Shown: piece by piece, positions 48,401-59,711 of the stretch
Numbering within the stretch: the first letter of the stretch is position 1
Layout of the letters: every line of letters starts with the position of its first letter
Origin: Cyclospora cayetanensis
Taxonomy: Eukaryota > Apicomplexa > Conoidasida > Eucoccidiorida > Eimeriidae
DNA: 64,000 nt
Direction: 5' to 3'
Assembly (NCBI RefSeq): GCF_002999335.1
Contig: NW_020312148.1
Location: 186,001-250,000, forward strand
The notes under the pieces: generated by a model
The model's database searches: none
The model's input: the letters and a program-made list of their open reading frames with translations, nothing else
What the model was told of the DNA's origin: nothing
Program-made: the position numbers and the translations under genes

Positions 48401-51400
48401 CAGACAGCAAGAGACAAAAGGACAGAAAAACAGGAAGAATGACGACGAAAGAGTGCGCAACAGAGCGAAGGAAACCATGGCAAAGGCTTTTTGAGGACGC
48501 AGTACAGGGGGCATGTTCTTGACGCTAGAGAAGAAAGTGTTTTCAGCTACAGAAGCAGCGCTTCTTCTTTGCGAGCAGAGCATAGCACACCCCATACGTG
48601 TGAACGTATGCCTTAGTGCAGGAGCAGCAGCGAAGACATATGAGGGGCATCTTCTCGCATGCACGCGTATGCGTCGGATCTCACATACGAAGAGAAGCGC
48701 AGCATAGCGCAGCGTTCATCGGGAGGGGCAGGCATCTGTGCAAGAGGAGGAGGAAATGTTGCAAGAACCCCCCCCCGCTATACTTTTTTGTGCATTTGAA
48801 AGGGACGGTAGCGATGCTTCCGAGGAAGATGTGCTCACCGAACATCTCGTATGGCTTCGTCTACGTATCGATAGCCCAGCAAGGTTGAAATGTATGCAAT
48901 GCAGCTGTGTCCAGCGTTCAAAAGCTTGAGCTTCATCTCTTCGTAACTCTGAACCTCCCTGACTACCAGGCAGCCGACGGCTTCAAAGAACGGTCTGTCG
49001 TTGCAGAACGTATCCTGGCGAGAAAAAGAGAGAGAGACAGAGACAGAGACAGCAGACGCAGAGGGGAGGAGAGGATTACGAGGGCTGATGAGTCTCTCTC
49101 TACAGCCTTGCCACCTAGCTCATTAGAGGCAGGATGTGACACATGCCGCGAAAGATTTTGAACGCGATCGCAGTGCACCAATCCCGGCTATGCAAGACGA
49201 GAAAAGGGCGGAGAACCAGAAAAGCAGTAGGAAACGAACGGGGGAAGAATGAAAAGACGAAACAACGAACAACAACACGGAGGAGCAGCCGCCAGAGCGA
49301 CACACAGAGCGAGAGAGAGAAAAAGTGGACAGAGAGAGAGAAAGAAAAAAAGATAGAAAAATTAAGAGAAAAATAGATACATAAAGTGAGAAAGAACAAT
49401 ATATAGATGAAATGAGAAAGAAAAATAGAGAGAGAGACAGAAAAATAGAGAAAGAAAAATAGAGAGGGAGAGAGAGAGATAGAGAGAAAGCAAAAGGCAT
49501 TTGTCAAAGGAGCACCAGGAGGAAACCTCATGGCGGACGGAAATGAAGGAAATTTAACTCCGGCAGAAGTGTATCTGTATGTGTTCGTGTATCTTGTGCG
49601 CAAAATGACACGTGCAAAGAAGGCCATGTGCCTTGTGTACAACAGAATCGGTTTCCCAGTAAGTGTGTCTCTGCTCGTGCTTAGGCGCTGCTTGCCAAGC
49701 GCGAAGAAAAAAGATGACGCATTTTTCATAAAAACGGAAGAAGCACGATGATGAAGCAGCCGCCCCGCTACGACAGAAGAAAAATACCCTTTTCCACTGC
49801 ATGCAGCCTCCGGAGCGATCAAGGAAGGGAATGGCCGTATCAGAGATGAAGATACACCTGCCTGACTCACCCCTATTACCCATTGCTTGAAGTCTTCAGC
49901 AACTACAGGCCACTTGTCTCCCACGCCGTAGTCTTCTTCAAGAAGAGCGATGTGCTCGCTGCCAGTCATGGGAGTAATGCGGTCAACCATCGTGCAAGGA
50001 AAGCTGCATGCAGGCATGCAAATGGGTGGTGGCAAACACACAGTCATGCCTCATGCATCGCCATCCAAATTTTCGCGCGCGCACACACACACACCTGTCC
50101 TCTACATAAAGACACAAAATGACACGCAATGCGGGATTCAAGCAGGAAAAACGCACTGTATGCAAAGACAAAAAATGTGGCGAATACGCATTCAAAACGC
50201 TGCCAATCCAGTCGGGGCCCCTCCCACATTGCAGCGACTTCCCTCGGGTGTACATCCCCCGAGCGTGTTGTATGTGTATGCATTTTGTATGTCTGTGTGT
50301 GTGTATGTGTATGTGTGTGTATGTATGTGTGTTTGTGAATGTCTGTGTGTATGTGATTGTCTGTGTGTATGTGTGTGTCTGTGTATGTATGTCTGTGTAT
50401 ATGTGTGTGTGTCTGTGTATGTGTGTGTGTGTCTGTGTATGTGTGTGTGTCTGTGTATGTGTGTGTGTGTCTGTGTATGTGTGTTTGTATATGTCTGTGT
50501 ATCTGTGTGTGTGTATGTGTGTCTGTGTATGTATGTCTGTGTATGTGTGTCTGTGTGTGTCTGTGAATGTGTGTGTGTCTGTCTGTGTATGTGCTTCTCT
50601 GTGTGTGTGTGTATGTGTGTATGTGTATGCGTATTTCTGTGTATGTGTATGTGTATGCCTGTGTGTATGTCTCTGTGTGTGTCTCTGTGTGTGTCTGTAT
50701 CTGTGTATATCTGTGTGCATGCGAATATACATGTATATATACAAGTATATATATATATATATTTATGACTGGGCGTGTGGAAGACAAGAAGCCTTCAAGC
50801 GTAAGTGCAGCAAACGCTAGATGCCTTTTTTGTAGGTGGAAAGAAGGCGGCATGAGGGGGGTATAGCGTCGTGTGGAGGCACTGAGTGCCTTGTGGGGGG
50901 CGAAGTTGCTATTGGCATAAACAACTGCCTCCCCGAACTTCCACGCGTTTGCAAGGCCAGAAGAGGCAAGAGGAAAGCGACAAAAGCTGCTCACACCCGC
51001 AACCCTCACCAGACGTGTTTGCTAATCCACGTTGCCATTTCTACATCCACTTCGGTGGCAAACTGAACGACCATCCTCTTCAAGAGCTGCAAAGCAAGGC
51101 GAAGCAATACACTGAAGGCAGCCGGATGCTCTTGTAGAGTCACATTCAGCCAGGAGAAAAGCAACTGTCACTGTCTCCGTGTCGCAGCATATGCATATGT
51201 ATATATATAGATATATATACATATATATGTGTTCAAATATGCACATATAATAAATACATATATATATATATGTATACATATATATGTGCATATCCCTCCC
51301 TCTAGATGGAAGTTTTTTTAGCAAGCGTAAAAATACTCAGAATTGTGCCTCCGCCGGTTGCGTTGGAAGGCGCGCAAAGCTTGCAAATTTCAGTGATGCC

Positions 51401-54400
51401 TCCTTCTCTTCCGCTTCCCTCCTTGCCTGCACTGGCCTCGCTAAGGTCAGCAGCCTGCACTTCGGCGAGGCTTTCTTACCTTGCCGTTGTTCGGAATATT
51501 ATCGCAAGAAAGGACGGTGAATGGTCTAATGCCTGCAGCCCTCCTGAGCGCCAGTCCCATGTAAATAAGGCCTATGGCCGTTTGGGGTGTCTCGACGCCC
51601 TGAGAAGCAGGCAGTGCTCGCACATCCTCTACGCTTGAGAACGCGTTGCACAGCAATGCAAGGAGAGCAAAAGGAGGAAGCCACTCGGCAAACAGGGAAA
51701 AGTGCCAAGACAGAGGATACACCCGGGTGGTCCCCTGTGTGCGTGCAAATTTTAAGAGGCAGAGCATTCCCCATCAGGTAGAAAGCACAGCAAAAAAAGG
51801 ACAGGGGGGGAGGAATTGGGGAAAACAGGGAGCAAAAGAAGACAGGGGCTGAAGGTAGGTGGGGTGGCCATTTAACGGAGGAGAGAAAGACACACGGGGC
51901 TGATAGATACACTCGGAATACGGAGCTGAACGATACACTCGGAATACAGGGCTGACCGATACACTCGGATTACGGGGATGAAAAATACACTCGGAATACA
52001 GGGCTCATAGATACACTCGGAATACAGGGCTCATAGATACACTCGGAATACGGAGCTGACAGGTACACTCGGATTACGGGGATGAAAAATACACTCGGAA
52101 TACGGAGCTGACAGATACACTCGGAATACGGAGCTGACAGATACACTCGGAATACGGGGATGAAAAATACACTCGGAATACAGGGCTCATAGATACACTC
52201 GGAATGCGGAGCTGACAGATACACTCGGATTACGGGGATGAAAAATACACTCGGAATACAGGGCTCATAGATACACTCGGAATACGGAGCTGACAGATAC
52301 ACTCGGATTACGGAGCTGACAGATACACTCGGAATACGGGGATGAAAAATACACTCGGAATACAGGGCTCATAGATACACTCGGAATACGGAGCTGAACG
52401 ATACACTTGGAATAAGGGCCACGGACTCATCTCTTGACTGGTGCGTAGAATTAACACAAAGTGAACGCTAGCTGGCGAACAGACAGACAGCTATACACAC
52501 GCATTCAGGAGATCCTCAAAGTTGGAAGCACATATAAGACTTGTACGAGCTGCATTCCACAGGTCTTAATTGTCACTCAGGAGTACTGCCTCGTGTCAGT
52601 GTAGCAAAAGCGGAAGGCGGCTTTTGCTTGGCGTCGTGTCGCAGTCGCTACAGTAATCTAAGTTGGATCGAGGGGCCGCAAGTTATGGCGAGAAGGTGGA
52701 AAGAAGCCAAGCCACACGAACTGCAGTTTCTCGTCTCATGAGCAAGTTTCGACGCGAATTACACCCCGCCTCCTCCCTCCCCTTGCCCCTCGCGATCCTT
52801 GCCTTTCCGCAGTCTCTGCCTCCTGTGAGGCAGACAGCAGCTTAGGCAAGTCGGAAGAGCCCACCGCTCCTCCTGCAGGAGGCTGCGCTCCTCGAGCCGT
52901 CCTGCCTCACCTGCCACGTAGTTTTGTTTGCCTTGGCGATCGTCAGATCGCTCTTGACACCCCTCGACTCTCTGTCTAGATTGCCGTCAGTGGCCATGCA
53001 ATAGCCTTTCTCCGTAATCGTCAGAGAGAGCAGCTTCGTTCTTAAGTCCACCAACAGTCCTCGAAGGCGCATAGGCTCCTCTGGAGCAAATACAAAATCC
53101 ATCAAGGAGCCGACTACACGCGCTTCGCATATCCTTTGACTTCTCGTGAGCACCTTTGGCGCACGCAACACGCAGCAGGAAAGTCTCTGCGCGTGTTGTC
53201 GAGATACGACGATGCATGCAGCCTCAAACTTCCGAAAGGGAAGGCCGGCTGCTGCTCCCTGCGGCTGCGCATGCGGCGTTCTCGGCCCCTCCGAAGGCGA
53301 ATGCATCTCGTTCTCCAGCGCTGCTGCCCTTCTACCCGTCACTGGAGACACGTCTTTCGCTCCCCGCATGCGTTTCGTAATGCGGGAAGAGGCACACGCC
53401 GCACGCAGAGAGACAGACACAAGCTCGCCAAACGGCAAGCGACAGCAGCCACAACTAGCGCGGCGAGACACATGGAATGCGGTGTACGGACCGTATACAG
53501 GAACTCCTGATCGTGCAAGATGTCGCACATGCGTTTGTCGCTCGGCAAAATGCCAACGCCGCACACTGCCCAAGGTCCTCGATCTACTCCTTCGGGCAAG
53601 TCGTCTGAAGGATGAAAGAAGCGGAGCAGCAACCACACACCACCGCACGCTGCTGCTTGATCTGCACAGAAGAGGCCCCCCTCCCTCTAGAGGAGAAGTG
53701 GGCAGTGGCAGAGTCCTCCCACACAGACACACAAAAAAAACCGGTAGTGCCGACTTCGAGAAAGCGCAATAAATGGCATATGCATGCAGATTATGATGCT
53801 TCGCCAGCACCGCATAGCCACACTCCTCGGATTGACTCGTCCTCGTGACAGGCGCGTGCTCCAACTCCCCCTTTCTTCAGGAAGTCGCCTCTATCAACAA
53901 GGCCTGGGAGAACAATACTGCTGCGGGCAGAGGAAGCGGTGGCTTGCCTGCAGGGAAAAAGCTCTCCCCAGGCATGCAAGGATGGAGGCTGCTGCGCGGT
54001 GCAGTGAAAGAAACACACCCGGGAGGAGTCCTAGGGCAGTCTTCGTGAGGAGGTCGTCATAAAAAACACACTGGTGGCTGCGGTGAAAGCCGCCAACGCC
54101 AATATGCGCAATCCAGCATTTGACAGCGGTGCTGTCAACGGGGTACTGCGGCACGGTTGCTTTTTCTGTAGAATCGCACAAGAGTTTGAGAGACGGAAGC
54201 AGAAAACGCCATAGCGCTCACGAGGGGAGAACTGAAAGAAAGAAAAGGAAAGAAAAAAGAGAGAAAAAGAAGCAAACAGAGGGGTCAGCGATCGCACAGG
54301 GAAAGACTACGGGTGTCTGAGCAGGTGAGGAGGTCCTACGGATACAGCCGAAGAGGGAGGGAGGAAGCCGAGGGAACCACAAGAAAGCAGCGAGAGAGAC

Positions 54401-56290
54401 AGAGACACACACATGGTGGTGAGCGCCTTGGATGCCTTTCTTGTATCGGTGATTCTTACGTGAAATGTGCGGAAGAAAGTCTCTCCTAAGGGGCCAAACA
54501 CCAGCAGAAAGGAGGGGGGTATGCGGGTTGAAGAAGAAGCGCAGCCACTTCGGCTCGAGCTCCATCTTTTCCATGGAGTGCCCCCGGCTAAGAGCCTCGA
54601 CTTCCGCCAATGCAGAGGGGGGGGGAGCAGCTCCTGGAGCTGTCAAGATGATACCCCTTGCCGCATTGTCGGAGCCGTTAGTGCTAGACGCGCGCATCAG
54701 TATCCCTGTGCTTTCCAGCGAAGAGGCAGCGTTGTGCGACCCTAGAAAAAGGTGTGCAGAGCAGCACGAAGCAGACGCGACGCGAGGCAAATGCAGACAG
54801 GCGATGAATGAAGATGAGGTTGGAGGCAGGGCAGGCAGGCTGGGAGAAAAAAGCCTTAGTGGCGGCAGCGCAGGGGAGGAAGGGAGAACCCGAGCGAGAA
54901 AGAGAGTGGGAAAGCGAGTAGAGCTACTGCGTGCGCCAGCTCGCAGAGAAAGGGAAAAGCAATCATGGGGAGAGCCAAGACGTGAGTTGGGCGTGTTGCA
55001 AAACTTGCATTCCCTTGTGATCGCAGAGACGGTCTGCGCAGCGCACAAGGAAATCCGAAGTGAGCACGCTACGGACGCCATAGCGCTTGATTGACTAGCA
55101 CTGCCACTGAGAAGCAAGCCATGATACAGCCTGTGTCTCCGCCGACGTGTTTTGAGGAAACGGGCAGGAGGGGCAAGGGGGGAGCCTGCGAGAGCAAGGC
55201 GTCAGTGAGCGAAAAAGGCAGCCAGCGAGAAGCAGCGTGGAAGATCGGTCACCCGAGGCACAAAGATGTGGCATGTCACATCTATGCCCCAGTGGTAGGC
55301 AGAAGGGTGTAGCGCCACATAGAGAAGGCAAACAGCAATTGGGTTGGAGGTGGTGGTGTGTTTCTCGGAAGTAAGGCGCGTGCGCCAAGTGGGGTGCCAT
55401 AGGAAGGGCACGCGCAAGTGATCGAACTACAGTAGCAGACAGAATGGATGTACGATGTGCATGCAAAGAGTATGCACAGACACCGGGAGCAGGGGATTAC
55501 ATGTTGCGTTGCAGTAGAAGCGTCTTCGGCAAAGACATCATGGACGTCTCCTCTAGCGCCGTGCGCCTGATGGCGCCTCCAGTTGTGATAGCCTGAGCAT
55601 CGAGAAGCCCAAGAGGAAGCAAAAAAAGAATTGACATTCTTAAGGCCAAAGAAAGCCAGCCAGTCAGTTAGCTGGGCATGAAACACTAGGCACGGGGAAG
55701 GGCATAGTGGGGACGCTGTGTGTGTGTGTGTGTGTGTGTGTGTGTCGCTCGCTCTCCAGCAGATCAGCGGGCGGTTATACGCAAGTATTTGTTATTACTA
55801 AAGAAACAGGATGTTGCGAAATTTCCACTGCAGCTCCGGTAGCTCGCTATCTACACACAGGATACACCTGAGATGAGCAGACACTCGAATACACCCGGTG
55901 CTGCTGCTCACCTTTCCTGAATTCGTGCGCCCTTGCTCGCATCGCCCTCAAGGCTTCATATCCATGAAGAACCGCATGAGTCCCTGCGATCGCAGATCCT
56001 TCGCTTTGAGCTTGGCTGCCTAATTTGATCCGGATGCTACCAGATTCCGATCTGGATCCCAGTGCCGCAGAGGCAGCCCGCGGCAGCATGAGATTGAGAG
56101 CCTCGAAGTGCGAGCTGCCATATTCATGGCCTCCAGAATGAGCAACTGCCGCGACTGCCTCAGCGACAGCCGTTTCACGGGCATCCGACTGCCAGTGCAA
56201 TTGCTGATTATCCGAGTTCGCGATTTCGCATGATGTATTCCACTGTTTGGGGTCGGCGCTTGGCTCTACCCCCCCCTCAGCAGCAACCAT
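45487..56290 (-). CDS. Long-chain polyol dehydrogenase (mannitol dehydrogenase family), 13 exons, 792 aa
   Basis: Exons (minus): 56290-55912, 54741-54460, 54165-54019, 53604-53492, 53153-52911, 51599-51480, 51086-51010, 50003-49871, 49014-48839, 47698-47624, 47240-47009, 46456-46380, 45811-45487; all phases agree (2,379 nt). The family interconverts sugar alcohols and ketoses with NAD(P). Motifs: IAHIGVGGFHRSHQ (dinucleotide site, about 239-252), AVCGVGILPSDKRM, LSLTITEKGY, FTVLSCDNIPNNG, MVDRITP, DKWPVV, and catalytic Lys526, Asn531 and His534 in MKLKLLNAGHS with the family's K-x4-N-x2-H spacing. Eimeria run a mannitol cycle, so mannitol 1-phosphate or mannitol is the likely substrate, but sequence alone does not decide it. 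About 220 residues precede the enzyme core and a tail of about 75 residues follows GVAETL; neither is usual. The tail may instead be cut by a missed final intron. Confidence 0.9.
47790..48470. repeat. GA/CT-rich microsatellite tract in polyol dehydrogenase intron 9
   Basis: About 680 bp of GAGA, GATA and GCAGAGA units, purine-only over long runs on the plus strand and thus polypyrimidine on the transcribed-RNA (minus) sense. It fills most of intron 47699-48838. Long open frames on the minus strand (Ser-Leu repeats) come from the tract and are not genes. Confidence 0.95.
49310..49490. repeat. GA/CT-rich tract in polyol dehydrogenase intron 8
   Basis: Runs of GAGA, AAAGAAAAA and AGAGAGAC within intron 49015-49870; a shorter GA tract at about 49020-49055 abuts the exon 9 acceptor and serves as its polypyrimidine tract on the minus strand. 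Confidence 0.9.
50276..50766. repeat. TGTGTATG/GT-rich repeat array in polyol dehydrogenase intron 7
   Basis: About 490 bp of TGTGTATGTGTGTCTG-like units, degenerate but strand-pure (G/T on plus), ending in an AT-rich stretch at 50727-50766. Intron 7 spans 50004-51009. Open frames of over 200 aa (Val-Cys or His-Thr repeats) on both strands are by-products. Confidence 0.95.
51184..51292. repeat. ATATAT-rich tract in polyol dehydrogenase intron 6
   Basis: Repeated CATATGTATATATATAG-type sequence of about 110 bp within the 393-nt intron 51087-51479. Confidence 0.9.
51905..52418. repeat. 26-bp minisatellite, about 20 copies, in polyol dehydrogenase intron 5
   Basis: The unit begins ATACACTCGGAATACGG and repeats every 26 bp. 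Three endings alternate: A (GGAGCTGACAG), B (GGGGATGAAAA) and C (CAGGGCTCATAG). The order B-C-A recurs four times (once with C doubled), giving a 78-bp higher-order unit. It lies inside intron 51600-52910. A 110-aa minus-strand open frame exists because 78 is divisible by three, but it is intronic. Confidence 0.95.
55719..55745. repeat. (TG)n microsatellite in polyol dehydrogenase intron 1
   Basis: A pure run of about 13 TG dinucleotides in intron 54742-55911. Confidence 0.9.
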
Positions 56291-58853
56291 GGTCGGCAGG
56301 CCCTAAAAGTACAGGAAGTGCAAACCAAAAGAAAAAAAGGTAGGAAGATAAGTGAGAGGAGCGAGCACACACAGACGTCAAGGGGCAGAGGAAGCACAGG
56401 TCAAGTTGCGGAGACCTCGATCAAAGAGGAAGCAGCGGACAATGGGGTGTGCTGGCAGCATCGATTGCGACAAATACACATATGCGTCGAAGAAAACACA
56501 CTGGATGTAGGGCGCGAAATATGGGATATTTCTGTCTCTTGGGGGTCTATGCTACATGCAAGTCTGTGAGTGGGTTTGCTGGCTCGCTTCTGTGGTTTCT
56601 ATGTAAACAGGACGTTTCTTCCTCTCTGATCCTATCAGGGAATCCGCAAATATTCGCCTTACAATGCCAGGAGGTGCTAGAAAGCCTTTCTTCATGAAAG
56701 GGACGAAACGGCTGTAGACCTTGCCCCTGGCAACCAGTGGACAGCTGCCGTAGCTGCAGGCGCACATCAACCAAACGCCGCGCTTACTGTCACTCACCCT
56801 CGTGTACGCGCTGTAACTCTGCTTCGTTCGTAGAAAAGATGCTATATCAAGGCCAGGTAGAGTCAAAACGTAGCACGCATGAGGGAAATGTGCAAAACAA
56901 GGAATGGACGTTAGAGCTAGGCGTACAGATGTGGTTTAAGAGGGCCAGTAAGATCTTCTGGTGCTCAGAAGAAGAGATATTGTCTAAAGATGCGACCTGA
57001 TTCTCACAAGAAGAGAGAGAGAATCTCCCACCTTCAAAGAAAAGCAGACATTGCCTCCCCAGCCGCACATGTAGCAGCAGCAGCAGCGTGGGGGGCCAGT
57101 TACCATTTGTCTCAAGAAGCGAGCCAGCAACACTCGCATTTTCCGGCTTCTTTTCAGTTTAAAGAGAAATTTCTTCTTAAGTTGACGAATTCGCACCATT
57201 AGCCATTAAATATCTATGGAAGGAAAGGCCAGGCAGGGTCAAAGCCATAGCCACAAAAGATGTACTACCGGCCACGTTGGACTACGGGCAGCTCAAAATG
57301 AATACACAGTCTCAGAAAGTATTAGCTACATTTGAGAAATACTCGATGTGCATATCTGTTTTCCACCAAAATTTCAAAACACGACCCTCACCACACTTCG
57401 TATGGCGACGGCGATTAGACACAAAAAATGCTGGGTGGTGGTTCTCTACCTTAGAGCAGGGCATTGACTGGTTTAATCCACTGCACAAACTCCCTGCGGG
57501 AGCTTTCTCTGGCAGCCTCCAGGTGGAGTAAAAAACTGCGCCTGCTGGTGTTGTTATTCGTGCGAAGCCACTTTTAACACCGCCACTCCCGCGCAGCCTA
57601 CCATGAGGCGTAACCTGGGAGAGGCAATGTCGCACTCAGTAGGAGCCTTGCTAGAAAGCAGTAAAGGAGCACCATGGGAACACAGTCGAACATACATATG
57701 CATACGCGCTATTAGAGCTATTCATTGAAGCATGTTACTAATTCATATTTTTCAGAATGCTTATCACCCTGCAAATATACAGCGAAATGTAGCACTCTAT
57801 TCGTTTGCGTGGCCATGCTACATACGACGTAGTAGATTCATGAATATGTACCTCTAAGTTCTTGAACATAGGTATGTGTCGCTCCACTTACAATATGATC
57901 GCTAAAAACCCTAGGTCCGGCAAATAGAGGAAAAGGAAACGACACACAACAGCTACCTCCCCAAGCACGCACAGCGACTGCCAACACGCATAGATGAACG
58001 TACAAAATGGCATTCACCAACTCTAACTGCCACTTAACATTATCAGAAGGCCCCGAACTGACCCGCAAGTACAGAAGACAAAGCAGGGTGAAGAAATGCA
58101 TGCACAGGGAGATGCAGACATCCCCAACTTGGAATGGAGGCGTACCCATGCACGCATATGTATAGATCTACACAGGTTGAGACAAGCCGGAAAAGTCTGG
58201 TGGTGTGCAGTTTCTTTGTGAGTTATTTCAGCACCCAGCTTTCTTCCCATGAATGCCGCGCGGAATCTCCGTGCAAACAAGCCTGCTTGCGGGTTCTATC
58301 TACAAGCCCAGAGCCACCCCGCCTCACATCTAAGTCCTTCTGAAAACTTCGCCCTGTAGACGCGCACCTATAAGTGTTTGAGTTGTCCCTGAGCACCTAA
58401 CTATACAGACGCCATCTCGTACGAGCTTACAGCGTTTTTTATGTGTGCACTGCTGAAAATAAGTGCCCGTTGGAACAGCTGACAAGGATACGCTGATCTG
58501 CCATTCTTTGCAACTAAAGCGCGTAATAGATGTAGATACGATATTTAAAATACGAATGCAATTGTATCTCTGCTACTTCAGCTCTACGTGCATACACATA
58601 CTCACTAGCAATGCACGACGAATTATGTGGAACATGCGTGAATCAAGTCTATGCTGCTACGGCTTTCTGTGCATAAAAAGGGCAGAAAGCGAGGACTCCG
58701 AATGTACCACCAAATCAAAGCAAAGTGTCTTACATAGAGCTATGCAACGGCCGGAGGGGTAACCCCGCTACACACGGCTGATGAACCCACCACCCCAGCA
58801 GTGGCAGCAGGTGTATATACAGCTGCTCTCATGCGGGCGCCCTTCTTCCCTCT
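56291..58853. other. 2.6-kb gene-free stretch
   Basis: Between the polyol dehydrogenase start and the UNC50-like stop, both on minus. No motif-bearing frame was seen on either strand. It probably contains the dehydrogenase promoter and the UNC50-like 3' UTR. Confidence 0.5.
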
Positions 58854-59711
58854 TTACTGCAATGGCAGGTCTGGTTGAGCGGTAGTAATGGCAGGAACGG
58901 CAACGACAGCGGGTTCTACCGGAGCCGTGTTCAACATGGCTTGCAGTACCAGCCTGGTAGGACAAAAAGAAAGGTCCACTCCAGCAGCGGCGCAGCAGAT
59001 CACTACAGCAATGCATCCAAACGCCGACAGCAGCAGCGGAGCAGCGGATTTCAGTCTCCCCACTGCGAGGTATCCCATGGCAGACACATATGTGTAGCAC
59101 CAAAAGCCGTAACAGTGAAGCGCTGCCGCCAGCCACTTCCTTACCGGGGCAGGCAACAGGAGTAGCAGTGGCTGAAGCAATAGAGGCACCACTTGCGTGT
59201 ACATCGCAAACACAAAAGACCCGTTGCAATGCAAATCGAAAGAAAAAGCAAGATCAAACGGGGAGGGGCCGCCGCTGCTGCTGCTGCTCGATCTTCCGGA
59301 AGAAACACTGGTGGAGGCACTGCTGCTTCGGTGAAGGCAGACGAATGCGGCAGGGATAATCAGTAGAGCAGATATGAAGAAAAGAGCTAAGGGGGCAAGT
59401 GCGGCAGCAGCAAAAGTTGCTGCTCCCGTTGCCTGCAACGCGGCAGCATGACCTATACCCGTCAGCAGGAGGATCAACAGCAGTAACAGCAGGAAAGCGG
59501 GGTCCTCTCTAGCGCATGACTGCTGCTGCTTCTGTCTTAAAGCAGCAAGACTATACAGACGGCTCGGGTTCGAGAGGAGCAATTTGCACTGCATTGCACT
59601 GTATTGTATGTCCAGCTGTGAGGGGCGGCAGCAACGACGAAGAAATCTGCGCCACCTGTTGCTGCTGCTGCTGGAGTAGTGGAGTGGCAAACAGCCGTAA
59701 AGGGTCCCCAT
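58854..59711 (-). CDS. UNC50/GMH1 family Golgi membrane protein, single exon, 285 aa
   Basis: UNC-50/GMH1 proteins are multi-pass early-Golgi membrane proteins linked to ARF-GEF recruitment and receptor trafficking. Visible here: the basic stretch RRFLRRCCRPSQLDIQY (about 21-37), the family hallmark AREDPAFL (67-74) entering the first hydrophobic segment, four further hydrophobic segments, the FDLHCN block matching the conserved AFDVH(C/L)NAF region, and WCYTYVSAMGYLAVGRLK matching the YITFLGYxALPFLK region. Length is close to human UNC50 (259 aa), with extra Ser, Ala and Leu runs. The start is the first in-frame ATG; sequence upstream is open for another 26 codons but only from a GTG. It is the only complete intronless gene in the window. 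Confidence 0.85.
   Translation of the reverse strand: MGTLYGCLPLHYSSSSSNRWRRFLRRCCRPSQLDIQYSAMQCKLLLSNPSRLYSLAALRQKQQQSCAREDPAFLLLLLLILLLTGIGHAAALQATGAATFAAAALAPLALFFISALLIIPAAFVCLHRSSSASTSVSSGRSSSSSSGGPSPFDLAFSFDLHCNGSFVFAMYTQVVPLLLQPLLLLLPAPVRKWLAAALHCYGFWCYTYVSAMGYLAVGRLKSAAPLLLSAFGCIAVVICCAAAGVDLSFCPTRLVLQAMLNTAPVEPAVVAVPAITTAQPDLPLQ

Noticed and set aside
47744..48664. A 306-codon minus-strand frame rich in Ser and Leu
   Set aside because: It is the translation of the GA/CT microsatellite inside polyol dehydrogenase intron 9; the composition is entirely explained by the repeat.
49950..51009. Overlapping frames of 230-320 codons with Val-Cys or His-Thr repeats on both strands
   Set aside because: They arise from the GT-rich array of intron 7 and lack any non-repeat domain.
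51970..52302. 110-codon minus-strand frame with a repeated Tyr-Leu-Ser-Ala-Pro pattern
   Set aside because: It lies wholly in the 26-bp minisatellite of intron 5; the frame is open because three units make 78 bp.
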